From Bolinopsis microptera (Eukaryota > Ctenophora > Tentaculata > Lobata > Bolinopsidae), in assembly GCF_026151205.1 (NCBI RefSeq), contig NC_087074.1, positions 15,482,962-15,546,961 of the forward strand: a stretch of 64,000 nucleotides of DNA. The letters are read 5' to 3'. Positions within the stretch are counted from its first letter, which is position 1. The number at the start of each line of letters is the position of its first letter. Positions 1 through 10,761 of the stretch are shown piece by piece. The position numbers were made by a program, and so were the translations under genes. The notes under the pieces were generated by a model. That model was not told the DNA's origin and did no database searches. It saw only the letters and a program-made list of their open reading frames with translations.

Positions 1-242
1 GTTAATAATGTTATTGGTTAACATTCTGTTTACCCCTAATAATCACACATATGATTTAAATTAAAACCGACCCAAAATATTTCGTTTCAAATCAAACGTA
101 GATCATCTCAAATCTTGTCTTATTGAAGTATTGAACCAACATCGCCTAATCGATTGAAGTTGGCCCGTTGAAGAACTCATGATATCTCTGTTCTAAATTA
201 TCTTCTCTCTTTGTAGAATCGGGATGGTTCAAGTTTAAAAAT

Positions 243-1733
243 ATGTTTAGCCGTAAGACCCACTTTCCTTTACGAAATCAAGGTAAGATTTCAAAGACAC
301 ATACGGGCTAAATGTACTAGTTTGTTCACGTTAAGAGTGACCATTTTCATTGCAATTTCATCTGCTTTTCTTCGTTCTATCGCTGAAAAATCTCAAGTTG
401 AAAATCTCAAGTTGCTAAATAACTAAAACTGAGTTTTCGAAAAAAAAGAAGTTTTTAACTGAAATCTCGTACGAAATTGCTGCGCTGATGTTATGAGATT
501 TCGCTGTCAATAACATAATGGTGTGTCCTACACGGCAATTTTGTGATATTTGTTTGTGATCATCGATTTTGAAATTTTTCGGTGCCTTTTCAAATTGCGA
601 TCTTGATTTTCAGTGACTGAAATACTTTGTATTTTTCAGACGATTTCAGAGGGCCAAACGCTCAAGTGTACAGCCCAAATACAGCTAGAAGCTACAATCC
701 ACCTCCTGCTAACCCTATGAATACTTTCTCTGGAGGTTTGTTTAAATTGTTCACTTTCCTTATTTAATGTATTGTGTTTTAACTTTTACCACAATTTTTA
801 TTGGTTCAAACTCAGGCTTCCATAAAGATTATCGTGGCCGCCTATTTTGTCATCTGCAGAGAAAACATAAGTTTATAATTAGAATCATTCGTTTCCAGGA
901 GCTATGGGAAGTCCAGATCAGGGCAAGTTTGGTGGAGGAGCTGGAGACTTCAGATATGGCACTCAGCCCAAGGTACTAACACGTGACACGTAACATCTAA
1001 CACGTGACATCTCTTCTTTTAATAGTTTCACTTAAATGTAATCATGCAGAAAATCTTCAAATTGAAAGGCGTATTTATTTTATAGAAGCTGAAACTGAAC
1101 GGCTTAATTAATGGCAACTTAACACGATAGAAATAGAGTTAGCCTGAATCCTCATGCTATAACAAAACCTATCCCACAGAGCCCCGACTACGGCGCTCCT
1201 GACTACGGCTATAACCCCAACAAGTTCAACACATTCGACAGCAAAGCTACCTACAACGACCCTCCCAAACCCTCCTACTCCGGCTTCGACCCACCCAGTT
1301 ACTACGACCCACCAAAAGCCGCATACGACCCGCCCAAAGCGGCGTTCGAACCCCCGCAGTCCCCGAAGGGAGGGTACGGGGGACAGTACGATCAGGGTAG
1401 CAACTTTGATAACACCTCACGATACGAGCAGAACACCATGGACTCTAGATATCGTAAGTTTATATTACATACTAATTTATTGTCCTGTACAATGGTACAT
1501 TGAAGCCATAAGTGAAAATTACACCAATATATTTTGTTTCAATTGTTGAGGTTATAATATCTAGATCCCGCATTTTCTCCGTATGAAAATAATACCCAAA
1601 GTACAGCGCTATTTGGTTCCACTCACACACACACCATACCCCAGGTGGTGATAACGCGTCCAGAGGCTACCCTACTAACGACCGTAACCCATCATACGGC
1701 GGCGGCGGCAACTTCAAGTCCTCCCAATTATAG
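243..1733 (+). CDS. Pro/Gly/Tyr-rich low-complexity protein, five-exon model
   Basis: Function not recognised. Exons 640-735, 899-972, 1180-1453 and 1645-1733 have consensus splice sites and matching phases, and give one continuous frame ending at TAG 1731-1733. The first coding exon is tentatively 243-282, starting at ATG 243 with donor AAG|GTAAGA; a shorter donor at 252 would also keep phase. The product (about 190 residues) is rich in Pro, Gly, Tyr, Asn and Ser. It contains DYG repeats, a run of D/E-PP-K/S motifs encoded near 1260-1370 and a PPSY sequence that fits the PPxY class of WW-domain ligands. No signal peptide or membrane segment is seen. It could be a disordered scaffold or RNA-associated protein, but that is a guess. 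Exons 2-5 are well supported; the start is not. Confidence 0.6.
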
Positions 1734-4450
1734 TGGTATCATTTTATGATACGTCATAGATTTCCCCTTGAACCTCATTTTACGGTTTTTACGTTTTTAC
1801 TTCGAGTTAGGTTGGAATTGGTAACATGGGTTTTTGAGCTGGCCAAAGTCCTCAAATAATCGAGGATTTTAAGGAAAAGGAGACATAGAGACTGATAGTG
1901 TTCCGTTTATATATTTGAATAATATGATATGAATTCCATACTTAATCATATTATATACATTTAGAATCTGAAATATTTTAAGTTCCCGATGTTTTACAAA
2001 TTTATAATTTTAGTTGCCAAGTGCATTGATTGTGCTGTTTTAGTCAATAGCCAGATTTTCAGAAATTTCTTGATCAGATATCAGTTTATAATTAAATGAT
2101 AAATTTTAACCTTAAATATGGGCATGATTTCTTGGAATACATTTATTATTCAGACTTCAGAGGCAGGGATTATTTTTTGTTAATACAAACTCTTTTGTAG
2201 TTTCAAATACAACAGACCACCTAATTTGTAATCTGTTTCTATGAGTAATCATAGATTATTAACCACGCAATGCATGTCATGTTACTTTAGAATTTGTTAG
2301 TGTCGCCGAGTGTTCATTTATGAACAGTTCTTCTCTAAAACATGTGTCAGTGTGCCCAAGTGGTACAGTACATTATTCGTATATGTCCATCACTCTAGAG
2401 TGGTATGTTTGTTCGCTTTAGATACAGCGAGCACGAGTTATGAATGTGATCGGGGTCTCGCAGACCTGATTTATCTTTTTTTTCGGGTTTCTGATAATGA
2501 GATATATTGTCAATGTCAGGGGGTTTGAGAAAATCACAGAGAACAACAAACGATATATTATAACCATTTCTTATCATGTTCAATAATCAATAAAGGATGA
2601 TAGATACTGGAGATAATATTGTCTTTGTTAACAATTCATTATTTGTGACAAGAATTAAAATTGTTAAGATGAGATTTAACATCATAATATGTATATTGCA
2701 TTATAGATTCGATATAAATCTTATTAAAACTGTTATAAGCTATATTGACAACGAAACTTGTTATATAAAATGTACGTTACTGCTCAATTTATTTTATATA
2801 AGAATTTAATGCAGACATAATTTATTTTGTTCTAATTGAATTGAATCACTTTCGCTACCTGTCATGTGTTGTAGCGCGATGCACTACTTAGCTAACTCAT
2901 ATAAATATAATAACTGCGCCACGCATAAAATGTATATCCAAAATCTCAATCACAGATTGACAGATCGTAGCAATGCACTAAACATAGGGTCTGTCGTGAT
3001 ATCATGGATCGCTTAGGTTCCACCAGGATCTGGTAGTCCTCATGATTCTGCGGCCTCTAAGTCTAAATCTAATTAAATAGGTAATAATTATTTAAGTCTC
3101 TGGAGTCTTGACACCACTTTAGGGTTAGACGGGTTCCTGCTAGTATGTATAATTCCGCGAGCAGTTGATTGTTGAGTAATTCTTAAAAAGGAAGTTGATT
3201 AGACTTAATAAGGTTCCATCCCCCTGATGGGAATTCTGGAGCGTGCTTGAATTAAGATAATCAAAATTGCTTTTGCGGATGTGATCGAGAGCATATTATT
3301 AGGAGCATATTATTAGGGGGTGCACCATAAAAATAAACATGCTCGGATTTTAAAAATTTTGTACCATTGTTTTCTAGAGACTGTGAGAATTTTCACAATA
3401 CCAAATTTGTCATACCTTTTTGGAAAGATCAGTGAGTTTCGCCTAGGTGCCATATTTGATGGTGCGCGGCTTTTGGAGCAAAATGACCTGTAAAAGTCGC
3501 GTAATTTGACCAAATTCGTTGATTTTTGTCGTATTATTTGGATATATCTTCAGTTCCTTGAATGAGATCATTCTGAAAATTGGCGACGACCTTCCAATAG
3601 GGCTTTCACAACTGTCCGAAAAATTTGGTGGATCTCGGAGTTGATATAGTGATCAAAATGGGGCAAAATACGCTGCTTTTAGCTGTAACATAATGTCTGA
3701 TGGTTGGATATGCTTTGATACATGTTACGTATCCCGGCGCGAAAAGTGGCATGCAACGTATGTCAAGATATGCTTTAAACTTTTCGGACACTTTCCTTGT
3801 AAGTCTATGTAATGATAGACAGTTTTTGGGTTTTTCCAAATAGTTTCTGATTATTCTGATTTGCGACAAATGATATTGCACTGTTAGGATAAACGACGTT
3901 TCAAAGTAACAACTTCTTATTCATGCTGACAAAATTGGTAAATATGTGAGAAAACTGTCTCATAAAATTTATTAATCAAAAATGGCTAAACGACAACAAA
4001 TTTTTCAAATACTCGACTAAAATTAGAATCAAAATCTATATATATACAACACTACTCGATCTGCTATTCAATACACTTAAAACATCCACTAAACAGCAAG
4101 TACGTGATTGTGATCGTGTGATGGAATGACATGTACAGTGATAACAGATGATTTAAGATGTAAGTGATAACAGATGATAAGGTAAAAGATACAATACATG
4201 TGAGATGGTGTATACACAATGTGAGTGAAAATATAGTGAGTGGTTACTGATTGTGAGCGAGATGTGAAAAAACATTAAAACTTACTACTGCTAGTATGTA
4301 ATGAGTAAGCTTACCAATTTTTGTTGCAATCGGAGGTTGGGAAAGATACTTAATATCTATTTGTTTGAAGAAAATTGTGCTGGCCGAAATTAGCGCTAAA
4401 AAACCATCCTACAGTCGGCACGCGCGGCTCACTGTCGATGGCGCACTACC
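1734..4450. other. Gene-free stretch
   Basis: AT-rich sequence with no convincing exon on either strand. The first part may be the 3' UTR of the preceding gene. An AATAAA hexamer lies at 2589-2594, about 850 bp past the stop. Short open frames here have no splice context or recognisable motifs. Confidence 0.5.
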
Positions 4451-4462
4451 TAATATTATTAC

Positions 4463-4658
4463 TGTCACCAAGATGTAAATCAGATCGAATTGAGACGCCG
4501 TTTGATCTAGTTTCTCGTTCGATCTAATTTCACGTTCGATCTAATTTCTTGTTCGATCTTACCTGGGGACCTCAGGCTATCATGTTCATAGGCGGAATGA
4601 CAGGCTGAGCGCGGCCTAGCCCAGTAAGTTGATCGATCTGATTTACATCTTGGTGACA
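4463..4658. mobile_element. MITE with 26-bp terminal inverted repeats
   Basis: Bases 4463-4488 and 4633-4658 are exact inverted repeats of 26 bp starting TGTCACCAAGATG. A third, imperfect half-copy in direct orientation lies at 4679-4703. Inside are about three tandem copies of an 18-bp unit containing GTTCGATCTAATTTC (4503-4558) and a separate small element at 4559-4627. There is no coding capacity. No clear target duplication was found, so the superfamily is open. Confidence 0.65.
4559..4627 (-). mobile_element. 69-bp miniature element, TTACCTGG ends (copy 1)
   Basis: Reverse-orientation relative of the elements at 5363-5437 and 20008-20085. The three share a GC-rich core reading GCGCTCAGCCTGTCATTCCG or close to it, and an imperfect palindrome CCTGGGGACCTCAGG at one end. 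The ends read TTACCTGG and, inverted, TTACTGGG. It lies inside the MITE at 4463-4658, so it is either nested or part of it. Confidence 0.5.
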
Positions 4659-4733
4659 ATAACTGTCATCAGTCATTGCACCAAGATGTAAAGATCAGAT
4701 CGAAAGCAAAACTTGAGTAGAGATGACGTCATG

Positions 4734-4842
4734 TTGACGGATGTTACTCGTCTAAATTTCTTCGAAGAAGCGCGCGCCGCTTTCTTCTCGAAATATTATT
4801 ATTGCCCGATGGCAAGTGCTACAAAGTAGCGCGCGCCGGGCC
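4734..4842. repeat. GC-rich dispersed repeat, uninterrupted copy
   Basis: Begins TTGACGGATGTTACTCG and ends in a GCGCGCCGGG run. The same sequence recurs at 5663-6006, where it is split after AATTTCTTC by another element. The intact copy shows the pre-insertion state of that site. Confidence 0.6.
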
Positions 4843-4864
4843 AGATCATTAACGATGGTCAAAC

Positions 4865-4971
4865 TTGTATCACGTTGCGACCCCCACGGTCGTTTCACTA
4901 ATTCACTATCGTCCTGACGATACAGGGGGAGCCGCGCACTTCGTGCGCGGCGGGTCATAAAACGTATGACA
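4865..4971. mobile_element. Palindromic MITE family A, copy 1
   Basis: A 107-bp element with ends TTGTATCACG and CGTATGACA. It is flanked by TGGTCAAAC (4856-4864) and AGGTCAAAC (4972-4980), a 9-bp target duplication with one mismatch. It is nearly all hairpin: CGACC/GGTCG, TATCGT-CCTG-ACGATA and GCCGCGCAC-TTC-GTGCGCGGC. Nine-base duplications are typical of Mutator-like elements, so a MULE relative is the best guess. Confidence 0.75.
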
Positions 4972-5005
4972 AGGTCAAACGTCATGCAAACCCTCAATGT
5001 GTCAA

Positions 5006-5094
5006 TTCACATATAATGACATAGCCATGTGTATACGCGTACTCAGTACTGCAGTCGCGCGCTACTGCAAGCAAGAGGGCTCTGGTTAGAGCAA
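5006..5094. mobile_element. MITE family B, copy 1
   Basis: An 89-bp element with ends TTCACATA and GAGCAA, flanked by exact 9-bp duplications ATGTGTCAA (4997-5005 and 5095-5103). It shares TAGCCATGTGT, a TACGCGTACT core and the hairpin CTCT-GGTT-AGAG with the copy at 5783-5889. Confidence 0.7.
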
Positions 5095-5362
5095 ATGTGT
5101 CAATAAACATGCTAAGTTATCATACGTTGTATAAATACGAGTCTATGCGCTATGATTATGACCCACTGCGCACGAGTGCGCGGCTCCTATCCCCTAAATT
5201 ATATTAGGACCGTCGACGAGTCCAGATCCAACTCGGCGCGCGTCCTGGTTTAAGTTATAAACATACAAAAACTACTTAGTTAATAGTAATTAGTACATTG
5301 CTCTATATCATCTATCCAGAGCTCCCTTGCGCGCCCGCCTCCGTGAAACAACTTGTTTAACA

Positions 5363-5437
5363 TTACTGGGCCGCGCTCAGCCTGTTCATTCCGCCTAATC
5401 TCTATTACCAACATTAAAGCCTGGGGTCCTCAGGTAA
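5363..5437 (+). mobile_element. 75-bp miniature element, TTACTGGG ends (copy 2)
   Basis: Ends TTACTGGG and CTCAGGTAA, flanked by exact 8-bp duplications GTTTAACA (5355-5362 and 5438-5445). The core matches copy 1 in inverse orientation. The 8-bp target duplication would suit hAT-type mobilisation. Confidence 0.65.
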
Positions 5438-5692
5438 GTTTAACAACAAACAAGGGCGCCCGCGCGCCCGCAGTGGCGCGAAAGCACATTACATGGTTTA
5501 ATCATGTAGGTGAAATTAGTACATAATCAAGCAAATTAAAAAGTAAAGACTTGATTCACAATGTCGCGTCGATCCTTCGCAGCTCGGCGCGGGGACCAGT
5601 GGTGCATTCCGCCACGCCAATCTAGCGAAGAAGCATTATTGGATGTCCGGCGCGGCCCAGTATTGACGGATGTTACTCGTCTAAATTTCTTC

Positions 5693-5910
5693 TTGTATCA
5701 CGCGGTGACCCCCACTGTCGCTTCACTATAGCGTCTTCGACGCTACAGGGGGAGCCGCGCACTTCGTGCGCGGCCGGTCATATTCACATAGCCATGTGTC
5801 TACGCGTACTGCGTGACGCGCTTGTTTCACAAGTAGATAGCGACGGCGGTCGCGCGCTACTGCAAGCGAGAGGGCTCTGGTTAGAGCAACCGGTCATACA
5901 ACGTATGACA
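5693..5910. mobile_element. Palindromic MITE family A, copy 2, with a nested element
   Basis: Same ends as copy 1 (TTGTATCACG and CGTATGACA). It is flanked by exact 9-bp duplications AATTTCTTC (5684-5692 and 5911-5919). Without the nested family B element and its duplication it would be about 102 bp. Its middle hairpin reads TAGCGTC-TTC-GACGCTA, where copy 1 has TATCGT/ACGATA, so both strands of one base pair changed. Confidence 0.8.
5783..5889. mobile_element. MITE family B, copy 2, nested in family A
   Basis: Ends TTCACATA and GAGCAA as in the copy at 5006-5094. It is flanked by exact 9-bp duplications CCGGTCATA (5774-5782 and 5890-5898) that belong to the host family A element. It is 107 bp long and GC-rich, without coding capacity. 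Confidence 0.75.
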
Positions 5911-6129
5911 AATTTCTTCAAAGTAGCGCGCCCCGCTTTTTTCTCGAAATGTTATGACCCGATCGCACGGCAAGTGCAAAGTGGTACGAAGTAGTTCGCG
6001 CTGGGCGCTATTGGATGTGCTTTCGGTGAATATATATTGTATATATTATTGGGCGCGTCATCTCAAAATGTGATTTTTGAGATTTTTCATTTTGCTAACC
6101 TCATATTTCAAAAATGAAGAACAAGGGCA

Positions 6130-8218
6130 ATATTCTAAAACATAACGTTTTTGCGTGACACTCCAAGGAATGTTGGTAACCAAAACCAATTACCACAGTA
6201 GCACGCACTTTCCGCCAGTTTTTTGGACTGTCTGTATGAAGCCCTGGTGGAGAAGATCATAAAACAGCTGAAATAAACGACACCGTATAGAAAGTTTTGT
6301 CCTTTCAGTGTGACAGCTGATGAGGACAAGGCGAAAAACGCTCAAAACAGCTGATGGATGTGACGATGCCCATATTCCAAACACACGGGCTGGTGGACTA
6401 CAATGCTAGGTTTATTCAGAGATATTTCGTGTCACACCCCTCTGCAACTGATGTGACTGGTTTGGGCCTGGCTGAACTAATAATAAATGAGCTAAAGACC
6501 AAGTTAAACCTCAACCTGCAACACCTGAAGGAGTGTGCTGGTCTTTGTGGAGATGGGCAGTACATCAGAGACCATGTATGTCACCACTTCGAGACCTTGA
6601 TTGGTATTGTCATACGTTGTATGACCCGCCGCGCACGAAGTGCGCGGCTCCCCCTGTATCGTCAGAACGATAGTGAAACGACCGTGGGGGTCGCAACGTG
6701 ATACAAGATTGGTATAAAGCCAGTCATTGAATGTTGGGACCAACCACATGCCGTTGAAATATTATGGAAGTAAACTCTCGGGGATGTGAAGGTTTATGAA
6801 ACATTGAAGGAGAACGTGGAGAGTCTGGTAGTGCTGGTGGCTGGTGCTTGGCATTAGACCTACTTGGAAAAGGCAGCGGCAAAGAAGCTCAGGCCGGCAC
6901 AGCTGAGTGTGCTAAAAGATCTCAAGTTCTGTGGGCATGGCTTGAACCAATTTGAGAATGTGCTCAAAATGCTGGAGGTGCTGATAGGGATGAAAATACT
7001 CCAGACAAGAAGAGATGTTTGGCTAACGACAAATTTAAGCCTAGGATGGCTCTCTGAGTTCTGACAGATTGGTTGGCCTTATTAAAGAAGTGGTCATTCG
7101 TGACTCAGGTCAAAAATCTCAGGATCAATGAGTTTATGAACATGATCCACCTGATGAAGTAGGCGTTGGACCTGATGGGAATAGTAGAACTTGATGAGCC
7201 AACACTCACAGAGCGTTACAGCTTCAAGCGGTTCTTGAAGTTGTATGATGCACTGGATGTTGTGGGTCTTGACCCATTTCGTGTGGCTCCAGTAGAAGCA
7301 CCCAGACCGACGCGGTCTGGTGATAAAAGGATCCAGAGACTCATACACGAATTTGATAATGTCTCAGCAGCAAAGGATATTCCTTACCAGACTGTCCTGA
7401 ATTAGCTAAAACAACTCCAGCAGGCCTTCATCACTTCATCAGACAGCACGAGGCGTATTGGTGGGATGGAGGGAAGGGAAAGGTATGGAACTAGCCAAAA
7501 TTTGCTCTGCTAAAGTCTGCCGGGCTTTCATTAACTTCGTGGCTCAAGAGTCAAGACTCTGTAGCATTGGTGTTCCTCGAGAGCAACAAGGAGGCTAACA
7601 AGCACAAGAGCAAGTGTAACACCAAACTTGATCCTGTGTCACCAGTAGTGTCCCCTTCAGACTTCAAGGACCTGGTGGCAGTGGAATTTTGCCTTCAGGA
7701 ATTATCAAACTTGGTCGATGATGATACGAGGCATCATCTCACTCACCCCAATACCAGAGTACTGCGGGAAGTTTTCAGTGATGCTGCTGATTGGCTCATA
7801 CTATGCCACAGGATTAAACCAACGCTGGACTCCACCGCTCTAGCAATCTTCCACAAGAAAGACTTTTACGAGCGGTGAGAGAAAGGCATCCTTGAGGTAT
7901 TTCTAAAATGCCTTACAGCCTCTGCCAGCAAGGGGATCATAAAAAGCTATTGTTCCGTAATGGAGCACCTGCTCTCAAACTACACGACCTATCGTGAGGA
8001 CGACGATAGCAGGGCCCAGCGCCACATGTATGTTTGCTGAGGAACTGGTCAATGAAGGCTGCCACAGATATTTCAAACTAAGACCTAGACCTGGAGCTAA
8101 GTTTGCGGCAGAAGGGGCCCTTGCTAAAAAGACTGCTAATTCCCTCACAGTCAAAGCCAAGGAGGATAAGTTGAGGAATGACCCTGATAGAAACCCTAAC
8201 TTCCAGTATTTTAGGTGA
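6130..8218 (+). pseudogene. Degenerate hAT-type (DUF4371-like) transposase
   Basis: A long string of open stretches in shifting frames with many stops. The stretch from 6354 carries a GLCGDGQY motif followed, past an inserted MITE, by ECWDQPHAV. This DGQY...WD.aH arrangement resembles the catalytic region of hAT-family DUF4371 transposases. Just upstream, about 6310, SVTADED resembles the first catalytic-Asp region. Further conserved-looking stretches lie at 6864-7064, 7166-7405, 7567-7878 and 7994-8218. The frame is broken by stops and shifts and by the 99-bp MITE at 6608-6706, so the gene is dead. The family call is from motif recall. No terminal inverted repeats of the parent element were found. 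Confidence 0.55.
6608..6706. mobile_element. Palindromic MITE family A, copy 3, inside a transposase gene
   Basis: Reverse orientation, 99 bp, with exact 9-bp duplications GATTGGTAT (6599-6607 and 6707-6715). Removing the element and one duplication restores the transposase frame across the junction, so it entered while or after that frame was readable here. It has the same three hairpins as copy 1. Confidence 0.85.
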
Positions 8219-9807
8219 AGATCCAAATTTTTATGAAAAGCATTAAAATTATTCACAAATCATAACATATCACAACTCACAAATGTTTCTTTTGTCAGTG
8301 TTACTCTATTCTAACAATTTAGATTTAGTTCTTTGTTGTAATCTCTGTACCGTACTGACAATGTTATCTTTTAGGACCAAGTAATCTGACCTGTTACCAG
8401 CACCTCAACTCCAAACTGACTCACTGCCACCAGTCAACCGCCCAGTGAGATCAATAAATCTAGCCTGAGAGAGAGGCCAGAGGGTGTTAATTTATTGTTA
8501 TAATTGTTGTTTGTACAGTATGCTGAGGACTGACGGTTGTAACTTGGGATTGTTTTGACGAGAAAATAGTTTTAAACTGCATGAGCCATTAACTGACATT
8601 TCAAATTTTAATCAAACCTTACAAGTTTCAACTTACGTCTTACATGTTATATTTTGTTGACGTTTTTTACAAGATATAGTGCGCGCAAGAGCAGCTCTTG
8701 TTTTCTGCCCACACGGGATCTGTTACACATGTTCATCAACTGCTGCAGTTATTGTACTCGATAATTGGAGTATTCTAGAAATCGGCATGTTCTTTGTAAA
8801 ACTTGTTAGTGCAAATCGTTGTGTACTTCCATCAAAGGCAGTGTTATTACCTTAAATATCTTCAAATTAATATATAATTATAACCTGCCACATACGTAGT
8901 GAAAGGTGAAGGAAGCTTTTTACTACAACTTTAAAAACATACCCTAAGATTTAAGGACTTCTTTTTCGATGGCTTGACTGTTCCTCAAAGGCTTGTCTGC
9001 GCTATTCATTTTTGATAAGATGCTAGGATATAATTAAGAATTAGATTAAAAACTGTGTACAGTGGCCCACAAAAACACATCATAAGCGCTGACTTTTGAC
9101 CAGCGATAACTTCGGCTAGAATCAGGAACAATATTTTTCCATAGAGTTCAAAGTTCAAACTGAGCAAATTGTAAAACAACTTTAAAATTGAGCGAATAGC
9201 TCGAAAACCAAAGAGCGATTATCATTGTAATACCGAAGCGAGTAAATCAAAAATACAACTTTAAAGTACTACTTTACACTTGCACTGTACTCTAGATGAT
9301 TCTAGGATGCGAAGCTTGCTTCACCTAGAACACATGATGAGCTCCCCTGCTATAGTAGCAAGTGTCTAGACAATTAACCATAGGTATGATGGTGTGAGTA
9401 TCACTAACGGTGGCAGTTTATCAAACGCACTCACTGCCTAGTAATAGGTTTCCGAATGTAATGATGTTAGCGCGTGTGACGTAATTGAATCATTTCCTAC
9501 TTCCTAGTGTCCCATTGGCATAAGTCGTGAAGTTTACTTGTTTTACTTGAAGTTTAATTATTTAATATGTGTAAAAACGACATCAAAAACGCCATAGGCG
9601 ACCATTTATAAATGTTTCCATTTATTTTTAAAAGTTTTTTTTTTATCTAGGGATTTAGAAAAATATGATTTTCAACTACCGTAACCCCAAATTTACATAA
9701 TTGGGATAATTACATAATTTCATACTATAGAATATTTCCATCATATCTGAGCACTTGTTAGCAATTATAATTTCTTTTTTATCCTCATTTCAATTTATAG
9801 GTCAAAA
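8219..9807. other. Gene-free stretch
   Basis: AT-rich sequence. No exon, RNA gene or structured repeat was recognised. Confidence 0.4.
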
Positions 9808-10324
9808 ATGGATATTTCTTGGGAGTCCTCAGAGCAGGTTGGACTAAACGTGTGAGTACTTATCAAAAGCAGAATTCTATTCGGTATTTACGTGGTAAAA
9901 TTCCAAAAATCGTATAATTTGAACGAATAAATGTGGCATAGGAGATTCCCTGTACTCGTTCAAATGTCTCATATGTGTTATGTTTAAACACACACATTAT
10001 GCATTATATTCAGAAACACGAATGAACTCTGAATTTTTTGCTTGGTCTCCGGTCAATAATTCGGCAGAAGAATTCCCTCGCAGTTCAATACAATATCCAT
10101 CTGCTGTCGTGAATTATTTGATACCCTGTTTGCAAGCTATCCGTTCATATAGTTAAATTATATTTTATTTCAGGGAAAAAGCGTTTCAACACAAGATTCT
10201 GGAGAAAAATAGGTCAGTACTGACTCCTTTTTTGGGCTTTGATGCAAACATGATTGAAGTAGAAGGACATGAAATCACTGCTGCGAATCAAATCCAGTTG
10301 TTTGTGCCTTTTGTGACGGACTGA
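9808..10324 (+). CDS. Small two-exon protein, 64 residues, function unknown
   Basis: Exon 1 is 9808-9851, starting ATGGATATTTCTTGG and ending at donor GT|GTGAGT. Exon 2 is 10174-10324, with acceptor TTTCAG and stop TGA 10322-10324. Phases match (2 then 1). The product starts MDISWESSEQVGLNVEKAF and ends QLFVPFVTD. It is soluble-looking and slightly acidic, with no signal peptide or membrane helix. AATAAA-type sequence follows about 160 bp downstream (near 10481). It could be a complete small protein or the 3' end of a longer gene whose upstream exons were not recognised. Confidence 0.5.
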
Positions 10325-10761
10325 ATGAGATCATTAAAGAGCGTAATGTTAGAAATGCAGCGATAACAATGTATCAACGTATTGAAATTAAAATTTCAAC
10401 TTAACACAAAATTATAGAAAAAATTAACAAATTATTTCACAAACAATTTCGCTAAATCAGTGTCTTAAGTCTTATCTCGTAAATAAACAATCATCACGAT
10501 ACAACAGTACACTGTCAAGAAACAATATTTATAAAACGATTTTTCTTCTTTTCACACCAAATCACAAAGTAAATTTCTAAGAATGTTTTTGTCTTTTTTT
10601 TAATCACGCTTGCAAATACAATATTTTTTCCTTTTTAAAGTTTTACATTAAACACTCGAGAGCTTCGTCAGCTACAAACATTCTAAGAGTATTTCTGAAA
10701 CGTTTTGACGTATGTATTTAAAGATCTTATATATCTCAGCTGATTCATCGATAGTTTATTA

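Larger units (their letters stand above)
5663..6006. repeat. GC-rich dispersed repeat, interrupted copy
   Basis: Second copy of the 4734-4842 repeat, split by the family A element at 5693-5910. Its outer parts (5663-5692 and 5911-6006) align with the uninterrupted copy, which confirms a clean insertion. Confidence 0.6.

Noticed and set aside
4559-4627. tRNA-derived SINE
   Set aside because: No A or B box of an RNA polymerase III promoter is visible; the ends and duplication suit a miniature DNA element.
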